From assembly GCA_938002085.1 (NCBI GenBank), contig CALLAT010000021.1, forward strand, positions 1 through 49,022: a DNA stretch of 49,022 bases, read 5' to 3'. The notes under the pieces were generated by a model. The model was not told the DNA's origin, ran no database searches, and saw only the letters and a program-made list of their open reading frames with translations. Every line of letters starts with the position of its first letter. The first letter of the stretch is position 1. Source of the stretch: an uncultured Pseudanabaenaceae cyanobacterium (GTDB lineage: Bacteria; Cyanobacteriota; Cyanobacteriia; PCC-9006; JAAUQQ01). Positions 26,626 through 34,029 of this stretch are shown in pieces. The position numbers and the translations under genes were made by a program.

Positions 26626-27084
26626 TTAAACCTTTAGCAGACTATCCGAGTCATCTGCCAAGGTTGCAACGATGGTGATGCTGCGAGAAACCTCCCCAGC
26701 ACTCAACCCGGCTAAAGTGCGGCTGGTAACCACAACAACCTTGTCATTCAGCAGCGCGAACCGCCCTTCCAAGGTTGTGGTCCAATTCAACTGCATCAGC
26801 TTCAATGCCAGGTCACCCGCACCATCCTGGGGCAAATCTCCTACGACAGACCACACTGTCAGCGTGTCATCGTCTGTGAGACCCGTGAGCTGTACAAAGA
26901 CCTCTTCGGCAGAACCGTAACCAAACTTCCATAAATAGCCTTCCTGGCCATGACCCACCATTGCCGTCCCCTCCTGCTCCAAGCTGGAGATAACGGTCTC
27001 GATCATTTCGACATAACTCGGGGACTCATCGCCCTCCGTGCCAGCGGTTGCTGTTGCATCAAGATTTGCAGTATATGCGGTCAT
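26626..27084 (-). CDS. YbjN-like domain protein
   Basis: 152 residues. After a 20-residue Thr/Ala-rich start, the sequence follows the YbjN/secretion-chaperone-like fold: YVEMIETVISSLEQEG (helix), GYLWKFGYGSAEEVFVQ (strands), LALKLMQLNW and SRSITIVATLADDSD (final helix). YbjN proteins are described as putative sensory transduction regulators; no catalytic residues are present. It follows the STAS gene on the same strand with a 53-base gap, and an intrinsic terminator lies just after it, so the two probably form one transcript. The assignment is moderately secure. Confidence 0.72.
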   Translation of the reverse strand: MTAYTANLDATATAGTEGDESPSYVEMIETVISSLEQEGTAMVGHGQEGYLWKFGYGSAEEVFVQLTGLTDDDTLTVWSVVGDLPQDGAGDLALKLMQLNWTTTLEGRFALLNDKVVVVTSRTLAGLSAGEVSRSITIVATLADDSDSLLKV

Positions 27085-27137
27085 AGTGGGTCTGCCTGAA
27101 AAGAAACTTGGGGTCCATCTATGTCCTCGAGGACAGC

Positions 27138-27467
27138 CTATGCCGTCAAGGACAGCATTTCTTGCTCAAAGGCATCGCGGCTTTCGAATACTTCAAAGGC
27201 CTGATCCATTCCGCTGAGCTCGAATACCATTTTAATCTGCGCATTGGGCGAGCAGAAGTACAGTTTACGATTTGCTGCACGGACGGACTTGAGCGTGGAA
27301 ACTAGGGCTCCTAAGCCGGAGCTATCGATGAAAGTTGTTTCTTCCAAGTCGATCAAAACCATGGAGGTGGAACCTTCCAGGATCGTTTCCACCTGTCCCC
27401 GTAGTTCCTCAACGCGCGTGCCGTCGAGAATGCCTGCGGGCCGAATGGTGCTGTCTGCGATACTCAT
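27138..27467 (-). CDS. STAS-domain anti-sigma-factor antagonist (SpoIIAA/RsbV-like)
   Basis: A 109-residue single STAS domain. The phospho-acceptor motif is TFIDSSGLGALV, with the predicted phosphorylated Ser at 50; KLYFCSPNAQIKMVFELSGM forms the second half. Such proteins are switched off by a serine-kinase anti-sigma factor and on by a PP2C phosphatase. Neither partner lies nearby, so it acts in trans. It is the first gene of a pair with a YbjN-like gene. A 17-base palindrome stands 40 bases upstream of the start. Confidence 0.92.
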   Translation of the reverse strand: MSIADSTIRPAGILDGTRVEELRGQVETILEGSTSMVLIDLEETTFIDSSGLGALVSTLKSVRAANRKLYFCSPNAQIKMVFELSGMDQAFEVFESRDAFEQEMLSLTA

Positions 27468-27906
27468 ATCGATATGAAGCTAAAAACTACAGGGGTAACT
27501 CATAAGATCTCCCTAAGGGAGATACAGCTAATACTACCCAGGAAAAATAGGGAGTTCCCGAGAGTCTATGTATTGTTCCGAAGAATAAACTCTAAAGCTT
27601 CCTTAAAGATAGGATGCCCAGCTCCCTCATAAAAAACGTCGAAAGGGATATACAGAGGGAAGAATCAGACTTTAGAATGCTGGCTGTAGGCGTTCTCGTT
27701 TGGGCGATCGCAATTCGACTTGCAGTTCGACTGACTAGATAAAATTAATACTGCCTTTATCTCGCTTTCACAGAAACTCATCTAAATATTGCGGGCGAGA
27801 CCTGCTTTTCGGGCCTCCTGGGGCGCAGCTGCGCAGCAAGCAAGCCTTCTCCCCTAGCGAGTACAAGGCTAACTTCACTTGTGCTGGTTCTTGTGAAAGC
27901 TTGCGA
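27468..27906. other. Intergenic region upstream of the STAS gene
   Basis: About 440 bases, A+T-rich near the STAS gene. It holds ATCTCCCT-A-AGGGAGAT (27507-27523), which is probably in the leader or promoter of the STAS-YbjN unit, and a GCGCAGCTGCGC palindrome near 27826. No gene is seen. Confidence 0.5.
27507..27523 (-). promoter_or_regulatory. 17-nt palindrome upstream of STAS gene
   Basis: ATCTCCCT and AGGGAGAT separated by a single A, centred 48 bases before the STAS start codon. It could be an operator. As RNA, the one-base loop would open to a shorter stem that presents GGGAG, which resembles a Shine-Dalgarno sequence but is too far from the start to be the one used. Confidence 0.45.
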
Positions 27907-28371
27907 CTAAAGGATTGCAAAAAATGCATCGTCTAATTCATATCCCAGCATTTGAGTCATCGCTTTGAGGCGGACATTTCCTGCAATATCATGTTGCCCC
28001 AGCCACTGGTGGAGAACAAAGACTTTTGCCATGACCCATATCTCTAGGGACTCAGGATTATATTGAATGCCTTCTGTGGGATGGAACTGATGGGGGATCA
28101 ACATCGCGACATAGCGAGCCAGCTCACCTCCCTGCCAATCGAGATATAGCGGTAGCCAGGGGTAAGCGGCATCAAGGCGCACAAACCATAGACGAACCTC
28201 AGGAATTTCTGAGAGTTCCCGAGGATCAGTTGCCTCGCGAGGGTAGTCAAGTTCAAACTTTAAGTCTGGTTCTCCATGGGGATCTGCCATGAGCGAATCC
28301 ATTGCGGCTCGGGCAGGCTGTAAATCCAACTGCTCCAGGGCTTGTTGATTGAGAGAAATTGCAATAGCCAT
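27907..28371 (-). CDS. crr6: CRR6-family NDH-1 assembly factor (NdhI maturation)
   Basis: 154 residues. The protein contains the conserved CRR6 (DUF1817) core: ELDYPREATDPRELSEIPEV, WFVRLDAAYPWLP, and the C-terminal MTQMLGYELDDAFFAIL. CRR6 is a soluble (stromal or cytoplasmic) factor needed to mature the NdhI subunit when the NDH-1 hydrophilic arm is built, and hence for cyclic electron flow. The family is confined to cyanobacteria and plants, which supports the cyanobacterial origin of the window. No NDH genes are adjacent. The length is normal for the family. Confidence 0.93.
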   Translation of the reverse strand: MAIAISLNQQALEQLDLQPARAAMDSLMADPHGEPDLKFELDYPREATDPRELSEIPEVRLWFVRLDAAYPWLPLYLDWQGGELARYVAMLIPHQFHPTEGIQYNPESLEIWVMAKVFVLHQWLGQHDIAGNVRLKAMTQMLGYELDDAFFAIL

Positions 28372-28534
28372 GGCCTGGTTGAAGTGAAGGGCACCAGGGC
28401 ATAGTACCGATTAAAAACCTGTCTGAAAAGGCTATCTGACCTAAGAGCGCTTGCGAGCCTCACCGGACTTACTCTGCTTAGGGGAGGATCATCTGTTGTG
28501 CTAGCGTCCTGAGCTTTGGAGCGATGGGATCAGC

Positions 28535-28756
28535 TTAGACCCGAGAGAGAACTGAAGCAGTTTCTGCTGTGACTTCCACAACCATTTTCTCTTGCTCCCC
28601 GGCCACAATCTCAAAAGGAGGCTGCACCAAGGCACAAGCTTGCCAAGCGCCGTGAACATTGACGTTGAGCTTTTCGCATTGCCCCCCTCTACGCCCCTCT
28701 GGACGATAAAAACGGCAATGGCGGCAGCTAGAAATAGACGTCGGGATGTCCTGCAT
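28535..28756 (-). CDS. Small Cys4 protein, possible zinc binding
   Basis: 73 residues from ATG 28756 (MQDIPTSISSCRHCRF). The N-terminal half has CxxC (Cys11, Cys14), Cys27 in GGQCEKLNV and Cys41 in WQACAL, a spacing that suits a zinc or iron-sulfur site. The rest (PPFEIVAGEQEKMVVEV onward) is short and uncharacterised. An upstream in-frame ATG at 28798 is less likely. I recognise the type as a small cyanobacterial protein with no known function. Confidence 0.75.
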   Translation of the reverse strand: MQDIPTSISSCRHCRFYRPEGRRGGQCEKLNVNVHGAWQACALVQPPFEIVAGEQEKMVVEVTAETASVLSRV

Positions 28757-29194
28757 AGCGATGCTATTCAATAGCCCATGGAGAATCTGCATTCCCATAA
28801 TGGCTAAATCTTGGAACTGGGATCATGCTGGTCACAGCAATCCAATGGCTTAGCACTGGTTGATTTCATCCCATTTCCCGGTGCAAACTGGCTTTAGATT
28901 TTCTTTCTTATTGCTTGAGTTTAAGCAATCTATTTAAGTCTGTTGCTTTTTGCCTTTGTAACGTTATTTATTCCTTTGAAGCTAAAGATTGAGTTCAGTT
29001 TCAAGATGCTGAGAAGACTTGAATAATTCGTGCTGTAGCCTGTCAGGAATTTTCGTTTTTTGATGCTTATTCATGCCTGATAACGCAGAGGCTATGGAGC
29101 CTGGCAATCCCTGGGGAGCATTTCAGGTGAAGGGCTATCGCCGGGTGACTTCTGTTTGGGAGGCATGGATTGGAGTCCGTTGACCGGATATTGG
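28757..29194. other. A+T-rich intergenic region
   Basis: About 440 bases upstream of the Cys4 gene. The middle (28890-29050) is strongly A+T-rich, with a TTGCTT-GAGTTT-AAGCAA hairpin (28911-28928). It is likely promoter sequence; no gene or RNA is recognised. Confidence 0.4.
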
Positions 29195-30703
29195 CTAAGA
29201 CTGGGGGCGGGTTGATCTCTGTGGCGGAATGTGACGTTTCTTCTTTAACACTGGCTTGCTACGGCCGGATGTCAGGCTTGCCGTTTCCCGGATGATTTCT
29301 TTGCTCTCTGGCTTCGCTGAGATGGAATCTGGACCGGTGGAAGTTGAGCTGGAGGCTTGGGATGAGGCTGGGATCTGAGAGATGCGATCGCCCGTGACCT
29401 GACGAATTTGTGCTGCAGTGCGTCGTTCAAATTCTGCTTGTTGGACCTGTCGCTGCGCTTCCTGGGATTTCAACATTTGGAATGCCTGGGCCCAGGCGGC
29501 TTGCTGCTGATGTTCGGGGGGGAGATTGTGCTGGTTTTCAAGCAACGATGCTTCTGCCTTGTCTGAGAGAGGCTGTTGATTTGGCAGCGCTGGCTCACCC
29601 CCCACAACGCTTGTTAAACGACCGGTCAAGGCTGAGTTCTGATACAAGCTTGAGACCGAAGTGGGTCCAGCACTGTTGTCGCCCTGGTGAGTTGCTTGGG
29701 GCTGGAGAGGGGCCTCTGGGGAGCGTTGGCCTGGAAGATTCTGGTCTATCGCTGGCTCAGGTTGGGCAACTGTTCGAGGGAGCGCAGCCTCTGTTGACTT
29801 AGCTGGGCTGGGCCAAGCCACCGGAGGTAGGCCGGTGCGAGGCTGAAGCTGTTGGGGAGGAGAGGTACTGGATTGTGGTGGGTCAACCTTGGGGGATTGC
29901 GACTGGGGTGACGCTTGAACAAGCTGGGTTTGTTGTTGCTGGAACATCAGCTTTGCTGGGCTTTGGCTTTGGCTTTCCTCTGGGGCTCGCTCATCAGCCT
30001 CTGGGCCCGGTTGGTTGCGGGCTAGGCGAGCTTCTTCTACGGTTCTTGAGCTTGGTGCGCCCTTGGCCCAGGTTTCCGCTTCCTGGGAGCCATCCGGTTG
30101 GTTGGCATTTTTGTCGGCTTGCCATGCTTCAGTCATGCAAAAAGCGCAAATGCCCCAGCGTTGCAATTCCCCCTCGGGGGTCGGCGTTTGGCATTGGGGA
30201 CAAGGGGGGACCTGGTTGACCTGTTGCTGGCGACGTTGGGACCAACGGTCAAAGGCTTGGCTGGCAGATTTGGCTAACTCGGGGTCAGGCCGCTCATTCT
30301 TGAGTGGGGGCAGACGGCTGGGATGTTGCTGCCATTGCAGCTGCTGTTGGTATGAGTTGAGCCGTTTATCTATCTGAAAGGCACCGCTGCTGCCAGGCCG
30401 GTTGTGCCATTGGGCCGTGGAAAAGCGAATCTCCGTCAATCCCAATATTTTGAAATGGGCGCGTTGGTTTAGCTTTTTGAGGATGCGGCGGCGTTCAAAA
30501 CTCAGGTTCTGTGCCCAAACGGCAGTGGAGGTCGCGACCTGGAGGATGCCGTTGTGCAGTTCTAGGGGGCAACTGTGTTGGGCCACAGTGGCCCCAACGA
30601 TCGCCTCCCATTGGCCAATTAAGCGCTTGAGTTGGCGCTGTTGATCCCACTCTCCCCCGGAACCGATACCGTTCAATATTCCGTTGAGGGGTTGAATATC
30701 CAT
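29195..30703 (-). CDS. dciA: DciA-like (DUF721) helicase-loading protein with zinc ribbon and long disordered tail
   Basis: 502 residues. The N-terminal domain (about 5-97; QLKRLIGQWEAIVGATVAQH, ILQVATSTAVWAQNLSF) is the DUF721/DciA fold, which loads or activates the replicative helicase DnaB in bacteria lacking DnaC. A linker leads to a zinc ribbon with Cys168, Cys171, Cys186 and Cys189 (PPCPQCQ, GICAFC). The remaining 300 residues are low-complexity, rich in Gln, Pro, Ser and Ala, and probably disordered. As I recall, cyanobacterial DciA is usually much shorter, so the tail is unusual. The gene is divergent from the SPOR-like envelope gene, 244 bases apart. Confidence 0.85.
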   Translation of the reverse strand: MDIQPLNGILNGIGSGGEWDQQRQLKRLIGQWEAIVGATVAQHSCPLELHNGILQVATSTAVWAQNLSFERRRILKKLNQRAHFKILGLTEIRFSTAQWHNRPGSSGAFQIDKRLNSYQQQLQWQQHPSRLPPLKNERPDPELAKSASQAFDRWSQRRQQQVNQVPPCPQCQTPTPEGELQRWGICAFCMTEAWQADKNANQPDGSQEAETWAKGAPSSRTVEEARLARNQPGPEADERAPEESQSQSPAKLMFQQQQTQLVQASPQSQSPKVDPPQSSTSPPQQLQPRTGLPPVAWPSPAKSTEAALPRTVAQPEPAIDQNLPGQRSPEAPLQPQATHQGDNSAGPTSVSSLYQNSALTGRLTSVVGGEPALPNQQPLSDKAEASLLENQHNLPPEHQQQAAWAQAFQMLKSQEAQRQVQQAEFERRTAAQIRQVTGDRISQIPASSQASSSTSTGPDSISAKPESKEIIRETASLTSGRSKPVLKKKRHIPPQRSTRPQS

Positions 30704-30947
30704 GGCTTGGTCCTACACCGCAGAATAAAAAATAAATGTCTGAAAGCCATTTAGGCCAAGGGCTTGTCCAAAGGGTGAAGCCCAGGTCATCCTTCAAAAG
30801 AGACAAGGGGGCGATCGCCCCAGAATCTATATGGGTTCAGGCACTGGAGAGAAAGTTCAACCGCACCGCTGACAAATTGCCAATGCCTGATATACTCTGG
30901 CAACCAAATACGCAATTGCGCGAACAACTCACCCCCCGAGTGGTCTG

Positions 30948-32549
30948 ATGAGCCAATCTTCCTCCGCTACTACTTTACTCAAAGCTCCCGAAATCTCTCT
31001 GAAGGGAGGCTTGCAATCCGTCCTTCAAAGTTTGGATGTTCAATTGGAGGATGAGCTGGTTCGTTACCGCCGGGAACGCCGGCGCCAAGCCCAATTGGAT
31101 AAGCTCAAGGCCCAGAAGGCGCTGGCAGCTCAGGCATCCATTGTTCAAGCAGAGGCCGCTCAGCTGGCCCCCGCAGCGGAAGCGCTTGCTGATGGACCTG
31201 CTGTCGAGCAGCGTGAAGCAGATGGTCTGACGGAAGCATTGGGATTGGCGGCGGCAGTGGAAGCGGCTCCTGAGAAGAATGAAGTCGGACCAGCGATCGC
31301 ACCAGATAGCTCCAGCTTGGCCCTCGTGCGTCAAGCGGATGTTGATGCGGAGACCCAGACCGAGGCAGAAGAAGATTACTTTGCCTCTTCCGCAGCCCTG
31401 CTAGAGAGCTTGGGCACGATGCCTGAAGAATACTTGGAGGGAATCAAGCTTCAATCCGAAGAAACCTCCTTCCTCAAGAAGCTGATGACTCCCGCAGGCG
31501 TGGGCGCTTCCCTGCTGGTCTTATCTGCGGGTGCAGCTTCTGGCTACCTGATGATGAACCCCAACAGCGTTAGCCACCTGCGTTTCTCTGAGCTGTTCCC
31601 TGGGGGGGAAGCTCCTGAAACGGAAGGTGCCGTTGCGGTTAGCAAGCCTGTGAAGAAGGACATTCCCGCTGAGCTTCCCCCTGGAGCCCCAGACCTGACC
31701 CAGCGTGAGTTCATTCAGCTCTCCCTCAGCAATTTGGGCAGCCTCGACCCCGATGGCAATCCGATTCACAGCAAGTCTGGTTTAGGTAGCCTGGCAGGCC
31801 TGGGTGGGCTCACGGTTGCTGCTGCGACACAGCCTTTTCCTGGCAGCGTCAATAGCCTTGCTCCTGGCATTACCCAGAGCGCGGGTGGGGGTGGGACGGC
31901 TCCCGGTGGTGCCGCAACGCTGCCCAATTCCAGTCTGCCAACCGTGGTGCAGCCCATTCCTGAGTCCGGTTTGCTCTCTAGCCTGAGCAATGCGGTCTCC
32001 GGTCGCTCCACCGCTGAACAAATGGTGTCTGCAACGCCTTTACCTGCTGTGGTTTCTCCGGTGGCTCCGGCCCCGGCTCCTGCTGCCATCGCTGCGGCTC
32101 CCGTGATTCAGCCCATGGAAGTGACTCAGCTACCCACTCCGGCCCCGGCTCCCGCCCCTGAACCCGTGGCAGCAGCGCCTGCCCCTGCCCCTGTGGAAGA
32201 GTATGTCGAGGAATACATTCCTCCTGCTCCTGAAGCTGAAATCTCTTACTGGGAGGCTACGCCTGAAGCAGTCGAGCCTGAGACTATTGTTGAGCCCTAT
32301 GTAGAGCCGCCCTACGAAGCCGTAGAACCCCAGGCCTACAACCAGGCATCTTCTTATATCGTGGTTGCGCCTTACATCAGCGATGCAGCTTTGGCAGAAA
32401 TCCAGGGTGTCGTGCCCGATGCCTATGTTGAGAACTACGACACAGGTGCTTACATTCAGGCTGGCGTTTTTGATGATGCTGCCAGTGCTGGTGACCTGTT
32501 GATGCGTTTGCAAGACCAGGGCATCTCTGCCAGTGTGGAAAATCGCTAA
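30948..32549 (+). CDS. Single-pass membrane protein with C-terminal SPOR-like domain
   Basis: 533 residues. The cytoplasmic N-terminus is charged and helical (LEDELVRYRRERRRQAQLDK) and then Ala/Glu-rich. One transmembrane helix lies near 180-200 (ASLLVLSAGAASGYLMM). The outer part is a long Pro/Ala linker with repeated PAPAPAP blocks, ending in a domain (about 465-533) with YIVVAPYISDAALAEI and GAYIQAGVFDDAASAGDLL, a pattern typical of SPOR domains that bind denuded peptidoglycan at division sites. It is therefore probably an envelope or division protein. An intrinsic terminator follows. The SPOR call is from pattern only. Confidence 0.78.
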   Translation: MSQSSSATTLLKAPEISLKGGLQSVLQSLDVQLEDELVRYRRERRRQAQLDKLKAQKALAAQASIVQAEAAQLAPAAEALADGPAVEQREADGLTEALGLAAAVEAAPEKNEVGPAIAPDSSSLALVRQADVDAETQTEAEEDYFASSAALLESLGTMPEEYLEGIKLQSEETSFLKKLMTPAGVGASLLVLSAGAASGYLMMNPNSVSHLRFSELFPGGEAPETEGAVAVSKPVKKDIPAELPPGAPDLTQREFIQLSLSNLGSLDPDGNPIHSKSGLGSLAGLGGLTVAAATQPFPGSVNSLAPGITQSAGGGGTAPGGAATLPNSSLPTVVQPIPESGLLSSLSNAVSGRSTAEQMVSATPLPAVVSPVAPAPAPAAIAAAPVIQPMEVTQLPTPAPAPAPEPVAAAPAPAPVEEYVEEYIPPAPEAEISYWEATPEAVEPETIVEPYVEPPYEAVEPQAYNQASSYIVVAPYISDAALAEIQGVVPDAYVENYDTGAYIQAGVFDDAASAGDLLMRLQDQGISASVENR

Positions 32550-32615
32550 TCTCTCTCGTTCAACAGCTTTCGCATGGAAGATGCTCAGGCATTAATGGCG
32601 AGAGCTTCAATGTGG

Positions 32616-32657
32616 ACGATGGCCCCAATCCAAACGCTGGATTGGGGCCATCGTTTT
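32616..32657 (+). terminator. Intrinsic terminator of the SPOR-like gene
   Basis: ACGATGGCCCCAATCCA (32616-32632), loop AACGC, exact reverse complement (32638-32654) and then TTTT. A 17-bp perfect stem on the coding strand, 66 bases after the stop. Confidence 0.9.
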
Positions 32658-32795
32658 AAGCGTTTGATGGGTTGCTTTCAGGCATAGCCGTAGAGATTAC
32701 GTTCTCAGCTCTGAGGTGGCTCAACCTACTCTGAGGTGAGGGTTTGCATCGCTTGAGGGCTAAACCATCTGGGGCGATCGCAACTGTCGCGACAT

Positions 32796-32823
32796 AATAG
32801 GACCAATAGAAAATGGTCCTATT
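32796..32823. promoter_or_regulatory. 10-bp perfect hairpin upstream of pspA
   Basis: AATAGGACCA, loop of 8, TGGTCCTATT. It abuts the two-copy structured element and lies 122-149 bases before pspA. It could be an operator or an extra hairpin of an RNA leader; the second element copy lacks it. Confidence 0.6.
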
Positions 32824-32913
32824 GCAACAACCGAACTGTTTTAGGCTGTTGCGAATCACACCACTGCCTGCCATGTCTAGGCTTGACAGGCCATGAACGT
32901 CCTCAGTGATGTG
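32824..32913. repeat. Two-hairpin structured element, copy A
   Basis: Hairpin 1 is GCAACA (32824-32829) with TGTTGC (32847-32852). Hairpin 2 is CACACCACT (32857-32865) with AGTGATGTG (32905-32913), one mispair. Bases 32848-32913 align without gaps to 41193-41258 at 49 of 66 positions, with blocks ACTGCCTGCCAT and ATGAACGT identical. It stands in the pspA upstream region. It could be a structured RNA (either strand) or a small non-autonomous repeat. Confidence 0.75.
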
Positions 32914-32944
32914 ACCAGCATTAAATCGAAAGGGTTAAACAACC

Positions 32945-33796
32945 ATGGGATTGATGGATCGAGTTGGACGAGTGGTGCGTGCCCAGGTCACCCATTGGGT
33001 TAGCCAAGCTGAAGACCCTGAGCGCATTCTGGAGCAAACGGTCCAGGATATGCAATCTGACGTGGTAGAGCTACGCCAGGCTGTGGCCCAGGCTGTTGCT
33101 ACCCTCAAACGCACCGAACGCCAACTGGTCCAGGCTGATGCCAATGCTTCTGAATGGCAGCGCCGTGCTTTTATGGCTGGTGAAAATGGCCAGGATGCCT
33201 TGGCCAAAGAAGCCCTTACTAAACGTCAAGGCTACATTGCCACGGCCGAATCTCTTGCGAGCCAAATCGTCAAACAGCGTCAGCTCATTGACCAACTCAA
33301 GAAGAATATGCGCTTGCTAGATAGCAAGCTTGAAGATTCCAAATCCAAGAAGGATATGTACGTGGCCCGCGCCCGGTCTGCGGCGGCAACCAACCGCATG
33401 AACGACCTGCTCGAACGCACTAACCCCGAAGGTGCGGGGGCCGTCTTTGAGCGCATGGAAGAGAAAATCCTCACCATGGAAGCCCAGGCTGATTTGACTG
33501 CCGAAATGCAGCATGACCCCGTGGCAGAACGCTTTGCCCAAATCGAAGCCCAGAATCGGGTTGAGGGTGACTACCAACGCCTGCAACAGCAAATCAATCT
33601 GCCCGGTGTGGCGAATGCTGGAAGCCTCGATGCGCAGGCCGCCCAGCCCAGAACGATTCGTTCCAATCAGCCCCAGTTGCCGCGCCAAAATCGCCCTGCC
33701 CCCAATGCCCAACGGCAAGCGCGCCCAAACAGCACTCGTCCCAGCAATACTCAACTGCCAGAGAATAAAACGCCAGAGCTTCCCCCTTGGAACTAA
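32945..33796 (+). CDS. pspA: PspA/IM30 family membrane-stress protein (PspA-type paralogue)
   Basis: 283 residues. The N-terminal amphipathic helix and following coiled coil (MGLMDRVGRVVRAQVTHWVS, DPERILEQTVQDMQ) are typical of PspA/Vipp1, which polymerise as ESCRT-III-like rods or rings on damaged membrane. The coiled coil runs to about residue 215. The last 60 residues are Pro/Gln/Asn/Arg-rich and disordered, unlike Vipp1's helical tail, so I assign this copy to PspA and the next gene to Vipp1. Two hairpins and a repeated structured element precede the gene. AAGGG lies 11 bases before the ATG. Confidence 0.9.
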   Translation: MGLMDRVGRVVRAQVTHWVSQAEDPERILEQTVQDMQSDVVELRQAVAQAVATLKRTERQLVQADANASEWQRRAFMAGENGQDALAKEALTKRQGYIATAESLASQIVKQRQLIDQLKKNMRLLDSKLEDSKSKKDMYVARARSAAATNRMNDLLERTNPEGAGAVFERMEEKILTMEAQADLTAEMQHDPVAERFAQIEAQNRVEGDYQRLQQQINLPGVANAGSLDAQAAQPRTIRSNQPQLPRQNRPAPNAQRQARPNSTRPSNTQLPENKTPELPPWN

Positions 33797-33980
33797 GCTG
33801 CAGAAATGATGCTATGCGAGATTAGGCTACTGGCCCTCTGCATCGCGTCTGTTCCCCATCTGGTCAAGCCTGGCAACCCCACTTCTATCGGTAATAATCC
33901 GTAATTCGCCAGCCTCGGGGTGAAGCGATTAAACTAGGAGGGATTGCTGCTAGCACTAGCCCCAAGTTTTTGGTGGTTAG

Positions 33981-34022
33981 TCTACACTGCCTGCCTGTAG
34001 AAGGATTCAACAAGGATTCAAC
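33981..34022 (+). promoter_or_regulatory. Inverted repeat and 11-bp tandem duplication upstream of vipp1
   Basis: TCTACA (33981-33986) and TGTAGA (33996-34001) form a spaced palindrome. AAGGATTCAAC is then repeated exactly twice (34001-34011 and 34012-34022), directly before the start. Each repeat unit contains AGGA; the second lies 13 bases before the ATG, long for a ribosome-binding site. The role is unknown. Confidence 0.55.
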
Positions 34023-34029
34023 CAGACCC

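Noticed and set aside
33985-33995. Third occurrence of CACTGCCTGCC, before vipp1
   Set aside because: Shares only 11 bases with the two-copy element and none of its flanking stems or spacing; may be chance.
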